DNA of 11,829 bases from Treponema sp. UBA3819 (GCA_002369025.1 DFDV01000038.1:1-11829); one strand, 5' to 3'. Counted from the stretch's first letter, positions 1 through 6,838 are shown. The notes: generated by a model from the letters alone, not told the origin. Translations and numbers: made by a program.

Positions 1-777
1 CCAGATAAATGTGTAGTTGCTTGTGCCACAGCCAGAGTGAATTGACCAGCTGGGGTTGATAACTGCTTCATCATTGTGCATGACGATATGACGGGTTTCC
101 TGAGGTTCACCCATGATATGGAATACAACCTGATCTTCCGGGAAGTCGAAATAGAAATAAACTTCCATGCGGCGTTCGTGTGTATGAGCCGGCATTGTGT
201 TCCAGACGGAACCAGTTTCCAGATGAGTCATGCCCATAGAAAGCTGGCAGGTTTCCAGAACAGAAGGATGAATGTACTGGTTAATTGTGCGGTCATTTGA
301 TTCTGCGGCAGAACCCATGTGCAGGTGATTTGCCTGTTCGTATGTGATGATACGGCTGGGATAAGTACAGTGAGCCGGTGTTGAGTTCATGTAGAACTTT
401 GCCGGATTTTTCTTGTCCTTGCTTTCCAGTGTTACTTCTTTTGTACCTGCACCCAGATAAAGTGCATCATAGTGGTTCACTTCAAAAGTTACTCCATCGG
501 CAACAACAATACCGTCACCACCAATGTTAATCATGCCAAGCTCACGGCGCTGAAGGAAGTAGTCCACGCCAAAATCTTTCATTGCGTCAATATTCTTATC
601 AAGCTTGATTTTTTTATCAATCGGCATGGCACCCAGGGTAACAATGCGGTCAATGTGGCTGTAGACTGCCGTTACATCATTCTTTACAAAAATGTTCTGT
701 ACCAGAAATTCCTTGCGGATTTCTTCAGTTGTCATGCGCTTAAAAGGCTCTTTTCCTGTTGAATAACGAATGTCCAT
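1..777 (-). CDS. kduI: 5-dehydro-4-deoxy-D-glucuronate isomerase KduI (3' end cut by window)
   Basis: Cytoplasmic isomerase that converts 5-keto-4-deoxyuronate, released from pectin or other uronate-containing polymers by lyases, to 3-deoxy-D-glycero-2,5-hexodiulosonate in the route to KDG. I translated 259 codons from the ATG at 777-775; the frame is open to the window edge. The N-terminus (MDIRYSTGKE, then TTEEIRKEFL) is typical of the family. The cupin metal site is intact: H198 and H200 in MPAHTHERR, E205, and H247 in SIHSGCGT. These correspond to E. coli KduI H196, H198, E203 and H245 with a constant offset of two. The E. coli protein is 278 residues, so about 20 C-terminal residues lie beyond position 1. 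A Shine-Dalgarno (AGGAG, 784-788) sits six bases before the ATG, and a promoter lies at 842-870. No other uronate gene is visible, though partners could lie to the left. Confidence 0.95.
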   Translation of the reverse strand, partial: MDIRYSTGKEPFKRMTTEEIRKEFLVQNIFVKNDVTAVYSHIDRIVTLGAMPIDKKIKLDKNIDAMKDFGVDYFLQRRELGMINIGGDGIVVADGVTFEVNHYDALYLGAGTKEVTLESKDKKNPAKFYMNSTPAHCTYPSRIITYEQANHLHMGSAAESNDRTINQYIHPSVLETCQLSMGMTHLETGSVWNTMPAHTHERRMEVYFYFDFPEDQVVFHIMGEPQETRHIVMHNDEAVINPSWSIHSGCGTSNYTFIW

Positions 778-783
778 TATAAT

Positions 784-816
784 CTCCTATAAAACTCCGC
801 CTTAGCGGTCGTGCAG
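784..816 (-). other. kduI 5' leader with two small hairpins and a motif shared with the 6334-6367 leader
   Basis: Read on the minus strand, the leader contains CGTGC-ccct-GCACG and CCGC-taag-GCGG, two short stem-loops directly before the AGGAG Shine-Dalgarno. The stretch from CTGCAC through GCGGAGTTTTATA resembles the leader before the substrate-binding protein gene (CTGCAC ... GCGGAATTATA); an ungapped hand alignment gives roughly two thirds identity over about 33 bases. It could be a translation-control element or a small dispersed repeat. Two copies do not establish either. Confidence 0.3.
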
Positions 817-841
817 GGGCACGAAATCGCTTGTGGAATAT

Positions 842-870
842 ATAATAGACAATTCTACCATATTTTGCAA
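842..870 (-). promoter_or_regulatory. Sigma-70-type promoter of kduI with TTGCA/TGCAA repeat at the -35
   Basis: On the minus strand, -35 TTGCAA (870-865) and -10 TATTAT (847-842) are separated by exactly 17 bases. The predicted start is near 835, giving a leader of about 58 nt. The -35 is part of an inverted repeat, TTTGCA-n5-TGCAAA on the plus strand at about 864-880. The pfkB promoter has a similar arrangement. Assignment is by sequence only. Confidence 0.7.
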
Positions 871-891
871 GGAATGCAAAGATAGGAGAAT

Positions 892-938
892 CTGTTTGAA
901 AAAGAAGCCGGTTTGCACCTGCTTTTGTTCAGGCTCTT
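892..938 (-). terminator. Possible terminator after the amidohydrolase gene
   Basis: On the minus strand, just after the TAG at 941-939, an imperfect stem pairs GAAG-A-GCC with GGCTTC and runs into TTCTTTTTC. A small inner CCTG/CAGG stem is also possible. The stem has bulges, so support is moderate. It separates the amidohydrolase unit from kduI, which has its own promoter. Confidence 0.4.
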
Positions 939-2246
939 CTAGCGGAAAAGAAATGCTGAGGGATTTTCGCTTATCATCAGATTGCAGAAGTCGTTGCTCA
1001 GGCTGCTGTCCGCAAAACCGCGCCAGTATTCAAGGGCTCCGTTAATCTTGGTAAGGCAGAGGGGCCAGTCTGTACCGAACATAAAACGATGCATATAACG
1101 TGCGCGATTTTCTTCGGTAGCCTTATCCAGAATTTCCATCAGGTCTTTCCAGATATTTGACTTTACACCGCCAAATGAAAAATCACTGTATACATGGGGA
1201 TAGGTCAGCATCAGATTGAGGATTCTTTCCCGCCATGTCGTCACAGAGCCTGTCATGCGGTCAATGATTTTTTGGGAAAGACTTTTGTCTTTTGACAGTT
1301 CAATTCCCTTGTAGTACTGCTGACCAAAATGGGCAAAATCAATGTAGAGGTTGGGATGTTTTTCCAGCACTTTCTCCCAGCGTTCTGGACTGGTAAAAAG
1401 ATAGGAATCTTCCAGAGAAACCGTACGGAAACCCTGGTCATCACAATGGCTCACAATGGGAACGCCGTATTCTTCACAGAAAGAAAAGAGGATTTCGGTC
1501 TTTTCCCGCTGTTTTTCATCATCCGGATAGGGATCAAAACCCATAGGAGGATAGACTTTTACACCACTGAATGCATTTTTATAGGGCAGATGATTTTCAT
1601 CAAAACGGTCAAGGCCAAGACGCCATTTGCCAACCTGCTTCCAGTCGTCCAGGATCCTGTCTTTATCCGGATTCCAGCCGCTTTTTTTGCCAAAACATGT
1701 TTCCAGCAGATTACGGACAAAATCCGCCTCGTAGTTCAGCGGATTTATGCCGATGAAGGGGCGCAGAATGATACGGCTTTCCGGATGAGATTTTTTGTAT
1801 TCGCCAATTTCATCCAGAATCTGCATGGCCTGCTTAAAAATATCATGTCTGGGAGCTTTTCTGTAACGGCTGGAAAGCGGAATGTCTGCATTAAAATCCA
1901 TTATCTGAGGACAAAGCACCAGATAATCATAGGTAAGATTTTTACCGCTTCCATTGATATGAATGCCTGTGCCGTTCAGAACGGGAATCAGTTTGCCGTC
2001 AGCATATTCGCCCCGCAAATCATCTTCATAGAGGGCGATTTCGTCTGCCGGCATGCGTTCCATGGCATTCAACAGATTGAAGACATCACCTTCGCCACTT
2101 AATACGCCTTTTGCGATGTAATCTTTGGCAGACGCAAGGGCAAATACCTCTGCACTGCCACGATTTTTTGCAAGCTCAACATAAGAAGAAAGACATGCAT
2201 GCTGAAGCGGAATCAGATGCATGTGGGTATCAAAAGCAAAAGTCAT
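939..2246 (-). CDS. Metal-dependent TIM-barrel hydrolase (amidohydrolase_2 type)
   Basis: A 435-residue protein of the amidohydrolase superfamily, resembling the amidohydrolase_2 (decarboxylase/dehydratase-like) branch. Visible landmarks: the N-terminal metal motif D6-T-H8-M-H10; K230 in SGVKVYPPMGF; H267 in VSHCDD; H306 in DFAHFG; and near the C-terminus FGTDWP with D393, followed by the usual closing helix with NPSAFLF. This is a plausible set of divalent-metal ligands and catalytic acid for a hydrolase, lactonase or decarboxylase, but the substrate cannot be read from the sequence. At 435 residues it is longer than the roughly 280-350 usual for the family; the extra sequence lies between the HxH motif and about residue 220. 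No signal peptide, so probably cytoplasmic. AGGAGA (2261-2256) gives a good Shine-Dalgarno nine bases before the ATG. It starts 17 bases after the barrel-protein gene and is probably cotranscribed with it. Confidence 0.85.
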   Translation of the reverse strand: MTFAFDTHMHLIPLQHACLSSYVELAKNRGSAEVFALASAKDYIAKGVLSGEGDVFNLLNAMERMPADEIALYEDDLRGEYADGKLIPVLNGTGIHINGSGKNLTYDYLVLCPQIMDFNADIPLSSRYRKAPRHDIFKQAMQILDEIGEYKKSHPESRIILRPFIGINPLNYEADFVRNLLETCFGKKSGWNPDKDRILDDWKQVGKWRLGLDRFDENHLPYKNAFSGVKVYPPMGFDPYPDDEKQREKTEILFSFCEEYGVPIVSHCDDQGFRTVSLEDSYLFTSPERWEKVLEKHPNLYIDFAHFGQQYYKGIELSKDKSLSQKIIDRMTGSVTTWRERILNLMLTYPHVYSDFSFGGVKSNIWKDLMEILDKATEENRARYMHRFMFGTDWPLCLTKINGALEYWRGFADSSLSNDFCNLMISENPSAFLFR

Positions 2247-2263
2247 GTCAGAAAGTCTCCTGA

Positions 2264-3412
2264 TTAGTGCAAGGCAAAACGAATGCTTACTGCTCCTGAC
2301 GGAATTGAAGACACAAAGTCGTAACTTCCGCTGAGAGTAATGTCGATAACTGCCAAATCAAATGCAAAACCGCCGTAGAGTACCGGGCGCACATGCTCAA
2401 AGAGCCCCTTGTCTGTACCGCCACTGAAATGAGTGGGAAGAATACCGTAGTCTATTGCGTTCTGGATATTGCTGTTTGTCTTTAGGATTTTTGCCCAGTT
2501 CGCCTTTGCCTTCCAGTTGACGCTTGAACTGGTGAACATAACGCGGGCACCTGCAAAGGGGACAAAGAAAACCAATTTCTTTGAAACCTGCGCACTCAGT
2601 GAAAGGGTTGTTGCGCTAAAGTCCATTTCTGCTGCAGAGCCGTCTTTTTCCGCACCAATGTGACCAGACATGTGGTAGACTCCCAAGCCCACAGACACTT
2701 TTGGCAGAATTGCTCCGCCCTTTAGAACAGCATAGCGAATGTCACCGCCAATCGTGAAGAAATCAAAGTAGGCAGGACTTATTGCCTTATCCAGAGCCCC
2801 GATTTTTGAAGTATCAAGACCAGAAATAGTAAAGCCTACATCAAAGGGCAGGAAAAATCCGCCAACGCGAAGGTCAACCGTAGCCACAGGGAAGACCATA
2901 GTTGAAGGCACGCCACTCATATCCATACCCAGAGCATCACCGGCTGACTTGAGGGAATCCAGTTTTAATTTTGAAACGCCTGCATTAACACCAAAACCAA
3001 AATTCGGCTTGGGCAGGATATGTCCAATCCATGCGTCTGCCCACACATTCTGCTGAAGCTGGGCATTGGGAATGACATCTGTCATAACATCAGTCAGATC
3101 ATTCAGACCGTTAACGACAGTCTTATAAGGAGTTTTTGTGGAAATGCCACTTTTTGTTAGAAAGTCTGTATATGCATCTTTTGCCTGATTTACATATCCA
3201 CTTGCGGTTGCAGAATTTATGTTTCTTTCTGTCAGCGCTTTTTCAATATCTGATTTATGCTCATTGATTATCGTTGCAAGATCATCAGGAACGGTCACTG
3301 TAATCGTTTCGCCGTTTGACCAGTTTAATGTAATATCCTTATCTGCATACGCTGCCGATGCCGCCATAAAGGATGCAATAAGTGCCACTGCAATTACTTT
3401 TACTTTCTTCAT
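2264..3412 (-). CDS. Exported, probable outer-membrane beta-barrel protein
   Basis: A 382-residue protein I cannot place in a named family. Residues 1-23 form a signal peptide (KK start, hydrophobic core, AYA before D24) with no lipobox. Residues about 24-120 are polar and probably helical (LATIINEHKSDIEKAL, YVNQAKDAYTDFL). From about residue 136 to the end the sequence alternates in the manner of amphipathic beta strands, is rich in glycine and aromatic residues (FGFGVNAGVS, VGGFFLPFDVGFTIS, VSVGLGVYHMSG, PVLYGGFAFDLAVIDITLSGSYDF) and ends VSIRFALH, like a C-terminal barrel strand. There is no cysteine in the whole protein, which suits an exported barrel. Shine-Dalgarno GGAGG lies eight bases before the ATG. 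Pore, adhesin or structural roles are all possible. Confidence 0.72.
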   Translation of the reverse strand: MKKVKVIAVALIASFMAASAAYADKDITLNWSNGETITVTVPDDLATIINEHKSDIEKALTERNINSATASGYVNQAKDAYTDFLTKSGISTKTPYKTVVNGLNDLTDVMTDVIPNAQLQQNVWADAWIGHILPKPNFGFGVNAGVSKLKLDSLKSAGDALGMDMSGVPSTMVFPVATVDLRVGGFFLPFDVGFTISGLDTSKIGALDKAISPAYFDFFTIGGDIRYAVLKGGAILPKVSVGLGVYHMSGHIGAEKDGSAAEMDFSATTLSLSAQVSKKLVFFVPFAGARVMFTSSSVNWKAKANWAKILKTNSNIQNAIDYGILPTHFSGGTDKGLFEHVRPVLYGGFAFDLAVIDITLSGSYDFVSSIPSGAVSIRFALH

Positions 3413-3451
3413 ACTGAAAACCTCCGGTATTGTAAGTTTCGCACTGTTTCT

Positions 3452-3479
3452 ATTTTAACACAAAAGAATGAAAAAACAA
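3452..3479 (-). promoter_or_regulatory. Promoter of the barrel protein-amidohydrolase unit
   Basis: On the minus strand, -35 TTGTTT (3479-3474), 16-base spacer, -10 TAAAAT (3457-3452). It lies in the 70-base gap after the AAA ATPase gene, with the start predicted about 35 bases before the ATG at 3412. No convincing terminator is visible in this gap, so read-through from the upstream unit remains possible. Confidence 0.5.
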
Positions 3480-3482
3480 GTT

Positions 3483-4637
3483 CTAGAAGAGGTCACTTTC
3501 ATTAAATTCTCTTCTTCCGGCCTGCATTGCACGCAAACTTGCCTCATTCAGAGCAGATTCAATCTGCGCCGCGCTTGCACCCTCAAAATGTCTGGCCAGA
3601 TTCTCCGCAGAAACGCCCGCCTCATGAGGTTTGTTTTTCATGTACATTTCCACCAGCTGCAGGCGTTCTTCAAAATTAGGATAGGGAACTTTTACCCTCA
3701 GGTCAAAACGGCCCGGCCTGATTAGGGCTTCGTCCAGCGCGGCGATGGAGTTCGTTGCCGCCACAACAAGAATGCCGCTATTGGGCTGAAAACCGTCCAG
3801 TTCGTTCAAAAGAGCTGTTACAATGCGCGTGTTCTCTGTTTCCAGGGCAGAACCGGAATAATTCCGCCGGGTGCCGATGCCATCAAATTCATCAATGAAT
3901 ACAATACAGGGCGCGCATCTTCTCGCCTTCCTGAAGAGGAGTTTTACTTTCATTGGGCCTATCGCCATGAACATGCTTTCAAAATCAGTTGCCTTTGCGG
4001 GAATAAAATTTACTTTTGCTTCAGTGGCAAGGGCACGGGCAAAGAGTGTCTTTCCGTTTCCCGGCGCGCCCTCAAGCAGAATACCTTTTGGAGCCCGGAC
4101 ACCTTTTGCCGCAAAGTCCGACGGGTGCCTCATAATCTCCGTCACTCCCAGCATGTATTTTTTCAGGTCATCCATACCCACGATGTCCGAAAAAGAAACT
4201 CCCGTATGACGAACCACCTTAAAGGTATTGGGACTTATAAATTTCCGGAAGGCAATAATTATTACGCCAAAGAAAAAGACATAAAAGAAAAGGTCCAGTA
4301 TCGTAGAAAAAATCTCAGCCCCAGACCGGGACACTTCCACCTGCACGCCTTTAAGGAGCAGATTTTCATACAAGTCAGGAGAATAGGAATTTTCGGTAAC
4401 ATCTGTATATTGGCCTGCGTCCACAGCATGGGCTTTTGGGCGAAAATAAATCTTGTCGCCGTCAATTTTTGCCTTTTCAATCATCCCCTCTTCAAGAAGC
4501 TGATGGAATTCGGCATAGGGCATGTGTTTCGTCTTTTCAGCAAGCCCAAGTTCCTGGGGAAAGAAGATGACGGCAAGCAGCAGAATGGCCGCCAGCAGAG
4601 AAATTGCAAGAGTCAGTTTTCGTATTGATTTTTTCAT
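3483..4637 (-). CDS. Membrane-anchored FtsH-like AAA ATPase lacking the M41 peptidase domain
   Basis: A 384-residue protein with the FtsH plan up to the end of the AAA module. It has TM1 at about residues 8-26, an extracytoplasmic FtsH_ext-like domain about 38-105 (MPYAEFHQLLEEG, then a KGVQVEVSR segment) and TM2 about 110-130. The AAA module has SFSDIVGMDDLKK, Walker A GAPGNGKT (190-197), Walker B CIVFIDE (244-250), sensor-1 AATN (293-296) and the second region of homology with RPGRFD (R307, R310). The lid follows (GASAAQIESALNEA). It stops at residue 384, where FtsH would continue into the HEXXH zinc protease, and no remnant fits in the 70 bases that follow. The pore loop is MFMAIG where FtsH has MFVGVG. 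The domain is intact and apparently ATP-competent, so this looks like a built form rather than decay. The start overlaps the permease stop (ATGA) with no Shine-Dalgarno, implying translational coupling. Likely role: membrane unfoldase or remodelling motor tied to the transporter genes (inference). Confidence 0.85.
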   Translation of the reverse strand: MKKSIRKLTLAISLLAAILLLAVIFFPQELGLAEKTKHMPYAEFHQLLEEGMIEKAKIDGDKIYFRPKAHAVDAGQYTDVTENSYSPDLYENLLLKGVQVEVSRSGAEIFSTILDLFFYVFFFGVIIIAFRKFISPNTFKVVRHTGVSFSDIVGMDDLKKYMLGVTEIMRHPSDFAAKGVRAPKGILLEGAPGNGKTLFARALATEAKVNFIPAKATDFESMFMAIGPMKVKLLFRKARRCAPCIVFIDEFDGIGTRRNYSGSALETENTRIVTALLNELDGFQPNSGILVVAATNSIAALDEALIRPGRFDLRVKVPYPNFEERLQLVEMYMKNKPHEAGVSAENLARHFEGASAAQIESALNEASLRAMQAGRREFNESDLF

Positions 4638-5437
4638 AGGGGAAGTATAGCAGATTTTTGCGTCCGCCGCATCACCCAGAGGGGCACTTCCGTCACCAGG
4701 ATAATCAGCAGAATCATGATAAGGGCATAGGCATAAATATCTTCGTACTCGTTAAAATAGCCGCTGGTATGTACGGCCTTTCCCAGAGAATCCCGGGTCT
4801 GCACCAGATATTCAGTAGAAATGACAAGTTTCATGCCCATTCCCACCGCATTGATGTAGGCCTGTTTCAGATAGCCTGCCATAAGGGGAATATAAACTGT
4901 AAAGAGAATCCGCAGGGAAAAACTGCCGTTGATTTTGTATACATCAATCAGTTCCGGGTCAATCTGACGGCAGCCTTCACAGGTCGCTTCTGAAATGAGG
5001 GGAAGCAGTATGAGGGTTGCTGCGATATAAGGCACCCTGCTGTATCTGGCAAGCACCATGATAATCACCACAAGAACAATCATGGGAATGGAACGGAGCA
5101 TAATCATGAGCGGCTTTAAGAACTGACGGGCTGGATCCCAGAGACCTTCCACCATGCCGATTGCAATGCCTGCAAGAGTTGAAATAAAAAGAGCAAGAAA
5201 AAGATGCGCTATTGTGGTAAAAATCAGTGTGTAGGTATGAGGGGTCCGAATCAGGCGGAAAAATGCCTTGAGAATTTCAAAGACACTGGGAAAGACCAGG
5301 GCATCACCCTTTGCCTTTCCCGCCACCTGAATCAGGCAGCCGATAAAAATGATGCCCAGGCAAAATAAAAGACTGTCTTTTGCCCGGTATGCAGAAGCGG
5401 ACTCTGCCGCTTTATTTTTCTCCATAATAGAAATCAT
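4634..5437 (-). CDS. ABC transporter permease, SsuC/TauC (NitT/TauT) type
   Basis: A 267-residue inner-membrane permease of the binding-protein-dependent transport family. There are about six hydrophobic segments: residues 22-40, 70-95, 108-130, 135-150, about 180-200 and 235-256. The cytoplasmic coupling loop follows the SsuC pattern (CRQIDPELIDVYKINGS, about 156-172). It keeps the conserved glycine (G171) and a following IP, but the EAA core is replaced by DVY. The ORF starts 26 bases inside the end of the substrate-binding protein gene. ATG 5437-5435 and ATG 5425-5423 are both possible, and neither has a clear Shine-Dalgarno. It ends in an ATGA overlap with the AAA gene. No ABC ATPase gene is in the cluster, so its energy source must be encoded elsewhere or the complex is atypical. 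The substrate is unknown. Confidence 0.85.
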   Translation of the reverse strand: MISIMEKNKAAESASAYRAKDSLLFCLGIIFIGCLIQVAGKAKGDALVFPSVFEILKAFFRLIRTPHTYTLIFTTIAHLFLALFISTLAGIAIGMVEGLWDPARQFLKPLMIMLRSIPMIVLVVIIMVLARYSRVPYIAATLILLPLISEATCEGCRQIDPELIDVYKINGSFSLRILFTVYIPLMAGYLKQAYINAVGMGMKLVISTEYLVQTRDSLGKAVHTSGYFNEYEDIYAYALIMILLIILVTEVPLWVMRRTQKSAILPL

Positions 5438-6323
5438 CAGCCGGAACTGAGCCGCCGTACTGCTTTATGTCAATCCGGGCAGTTGTTTCAACCTGTGCCT
5501 TTGCTTCTTTTGCACTCAAATAACGGATTGCGCAGTTGGGAATTGCTGCTTCTGCAATTTTTGTGTTGGGAAGAATCTGCAGGCTGACAGCCGCTTTTGC
5601 CACTGAAGCAAGGTCGCTGCTGCTCTTTTCACATGACTCCTGAGCCTGAGCCAGAAAAGCCTTAACTTCTTCCGGATGCTGCTCAATGCTTTCTGCCCGG
5701 ACAAAAAGTCCTGCCTGTGCAAAACCGTCAAAGCCTGTTGCTTTTCTATACAATTCATTGAGTGCGTATGCCGTAATGTTCTGGTTTTTCATGCAGGCTG
5801 CAGTAAGTGCCGGTTCTGCGGTCAGAACGATTGCCGATGCATCTGCCAGCAGAAGTCCCTGTGTATTTGCGGCACTTCCCAGATATTGCAGGGCCTTTGG
5901 CTTGATTCTGTTCTTTTCCAGTACGGAAAGTGCAATCGAAGCGTTTATGGTATTTTCACCAAAAAGGACGATTTCGTTCTTTTTGATGTCTTTAAGCCTG
6001 AAATTTTTGCGCTGAGAAGCAAAATAAAGGTTTCCCCAGGTAACGACTGCTGCAAGTTTGTAGGTAGATTTACCCATTTTGTAGAGTCTGGCACCCGCAT
6101 TTATGGGAGCAATGATAAAATCTGCCTTTTTGTTTGCAAACTCTGCGGCAATTGTTTCTGCAGCCACATAGGTGTAATCCTGAGGATTTTTTTCTGCCAG
6201 AAGAGCCAGTGCAATTCCCGGTGCTCCGTTTGGCGAAGAAACCTTTACCCTGTATGCTTCCTCTGCCCCTGCCGTAAAAATGGCGAACAGAAATGATAAA
6301 GTCAGTAGAAGTGTTTTTTTCAT
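5412..6323 (-). CDS. Periplasmic substrate-binding protein, NitT/TauT-like ABC type
   Basis: A 303-residue secreted solute receptor. Residues 1-20 form a signal peptide ending AGA before E21, with no lipobox cysteine, so the mature protein should be soluble. The body looks like the SsuA/ThiY-like group: SPNGAPGIALALLAEKN near the N-terminus, ADFIIAPINAGARLYKMG, the YKLAAVVTWGNLYFAS strand, an effector-like IVLFGENTINASIALSVL, and a lobe-two LLLADASAIVLTAEPALT segment. The genetic link to a SsuC-type permease supports the call. Ligands of this family vary widely (sulfonates, pyrimidine precursors, nitrate, metabolites); the adjacent DtxR-type regulator hints at metal-linked control but does not make it a metal receptor. 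GGGG (6337-6334) lies ten bases before the ATG. The gene follows the regulator by 57 bases, probably on the same transcript. Confidence 0.8.
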   Translation of the reverse strand: MKKTLLLTLSFLFAIFTAGAEEAYRVKVSSPNGAPGIALALLAEKNPQDYTYVAAETIAAEFANKKADFIIAPINAGARLYKMGKSTYKLAAVVTWGNLYFASQRKNFRLKDIKKNEIVLFGENTINASIALSVLEKNRIKPKALQYLGSAANTQGLLLADASAIVLTAEPALTAACMKNQNITAYALNELYRKATGFDGFAQAGLFVRAESIEQHPEEVKAFLAQAQESCEKSSSDLASVAKAAVSLQILPNTKIAEAAIPNCAIRYLSAKEAKAQVETTARIDIKQYGGSVPADDFYYGEK

Positions 6324-6333
6324 GTATTTAAAT

Positions 6334-6367
6334 CCCCTTTTATAATTCCGCTTCAGCAGCAGTGCAG
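6334..6367 (-). other. Leader motif before the substrate-binding protein gene
   Basis: The gap between the regulator and the substrate-binding protein gene holds CTGCAC, GCTGAAGCGGAATTATAAAAGGGG ending in the Shine-Dalgarno, described here as a motif matching the kduI leader at 784-816 at about two thirds of positions. No terminator is seen in this gap, and only a weak TATAAA without a good -35, so cotranscription with the regulator is the simplest reading. Confidence 0.25.
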
Positions 6368-6380
6368 TCCGTAGAAGTTT

Positions 6381-6761
6381 TTAAGCGCCTGCTGTATTTT
6401 TTTCTACCCATGTCTGGATGCCGTTTACCACATCCACATCAATGTCGTGTTCCACCCGGCAGGCATTTTCTTCACACTGTTCTTCAGAAAGACCTGTTAT
6501 CATGTGAAGGAATTGCGTCAGCAGCTTGTGACGACCATAAATATCCTTTGCCTTTTCAAGACCTGTTTCCGTGAGTTTAATTGTGTTTCCCAGAACAAAT
6601 TCGATATATCCTTCTTTTTCAAGGATACCCATCGCACGGCTTACGCTGGGACGAGAGACATTTAATTTATGTGCTACATCAACAGAACGGACAAAACCAT
6701 TTTCTTCCTGCAGGCGAAGAATTGCTTCGAGATAATCTTCTCCCGATTCGTACATTTTCAC
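6381..6761 (-). CDS. DtxR/MntR-family metal-dependent transcriptional regulator
   Basis: A short two-domain metalloregulator without the SH3-like third domain (126 residues from the GTG at 6761-6759, or 124 from the ATG at 6755-6753). Residues 8-60 form the winged helix (YLEAILRLQEENGFV, then SVDVAHKLNVSRPSVSRAM as recognition region, then ILEKEGYIEF). Residues about 74-120 form the metal-binding dimerisation domain (YGRHKLLTQFL, then ACRVEHDID). By hand alignment to the family, candidate metal ligands are D9, E12, H78, C101, E104 and H105. C101 matches the DtxR/IdeR cysteine, while D9 matches the MntR aspartate, so the metal cannot be guessed safely. AAGGGG precedes both starts. It is first in the unit with the transporter and AAA genes and is likely to control them and itself. 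Confidence 0.88.
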   Translation of the reverse strand: MKMYESGEDYLEAILRLQEENGFVRSVDVAHKLNVSRPSVSRAMGILEKEGYIEFVLGNTIKLTETGLEKAKDIYGRHKLLTQFLHMITGLSEEQCEENACRVEHDIDVDVVNGIQTWVEKNTAGA

Positions 6762-6789
6762 ATTTCCCCTTAGACTGTTTCCTAATTAT

Positions 6790-6818
6790 AATATACCAAA
6801 AAGGTTACGAATCGTCAA
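6790..6818 (-). promoter_or_regulatory. Promoter of the dtxR-type regulator / transporter / AAA unit
   Basis: On the minus strand, -35 TTGACG (6818-6813), 17-base spacer, -10 TATATT (6795-6790). The predicted start is near 6783, about 22 bases before the GTG. This is one of the best promoters in the window and is flanked by TTAG/CTAA inverted repeats that could be operator sites for the encoded regulator. Confidence 0.72.
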
Positions 6819-6824
6819 AAGAAT

Positions 6825-6838
6825 TTAGCCTATGCTAA
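6825..6838. promoter_or_regulatory. TTAGC-n4-GCTAA inverted repeat, candidate metalloregulator operator
   Basis: Perfect 5-bp arms with a 4-base centre sit just upstream of the regulator promoter -35. They overlap the TAG stop of the sugar kinase gene. DtxR/IdeR boxes are built from TTAGG/CCTAA-type arms, so the resemblance is suggestive. A second, looser pair (TTAG-n8-CTAA) lies at about 6770-6785 over the start-site region. The first repeat could instead be a weak terminator stem for the kinase gene (ATTCTTTT follows it). Confidence 0.3.

Noticed and set aside
1329..2102. A long plus-strand open frame (257 codons) opposite the amidohydrolase gene
   Set aside because: Its translation has no family character and no ribosome binding site, and the opposite strand encodes a protein with intact metal-site motifs. 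It is a mirror of that gene's codon bias.
3413..3482. TTCTAGAA palindrome plus T-run after the AAA gene as a terminator
   Set aside because: An 8-base self-complementary word leaves no loop, and other pairings give only about 4 bp. The T-run is better explained as part of the next promoter's -35 region.
3483..4637. AAA gene as a truncated, dead ftsH pseudogene
   Set aside because: All ATPase motifs are intact, the stop falls at a domain boundary, the start is coupled to the permease gene, and no leftover protease sequence follows. Decay cannot be fully excluded without relatives.
5676..6296. Plus-strand open frame (206 codons) opposite the substrate-binding protein gene
   Set aside because: Cysteine-rich, low-quality translation with no recognisable domain; the minus-strand gene has a clear signal peptide and family motifs.
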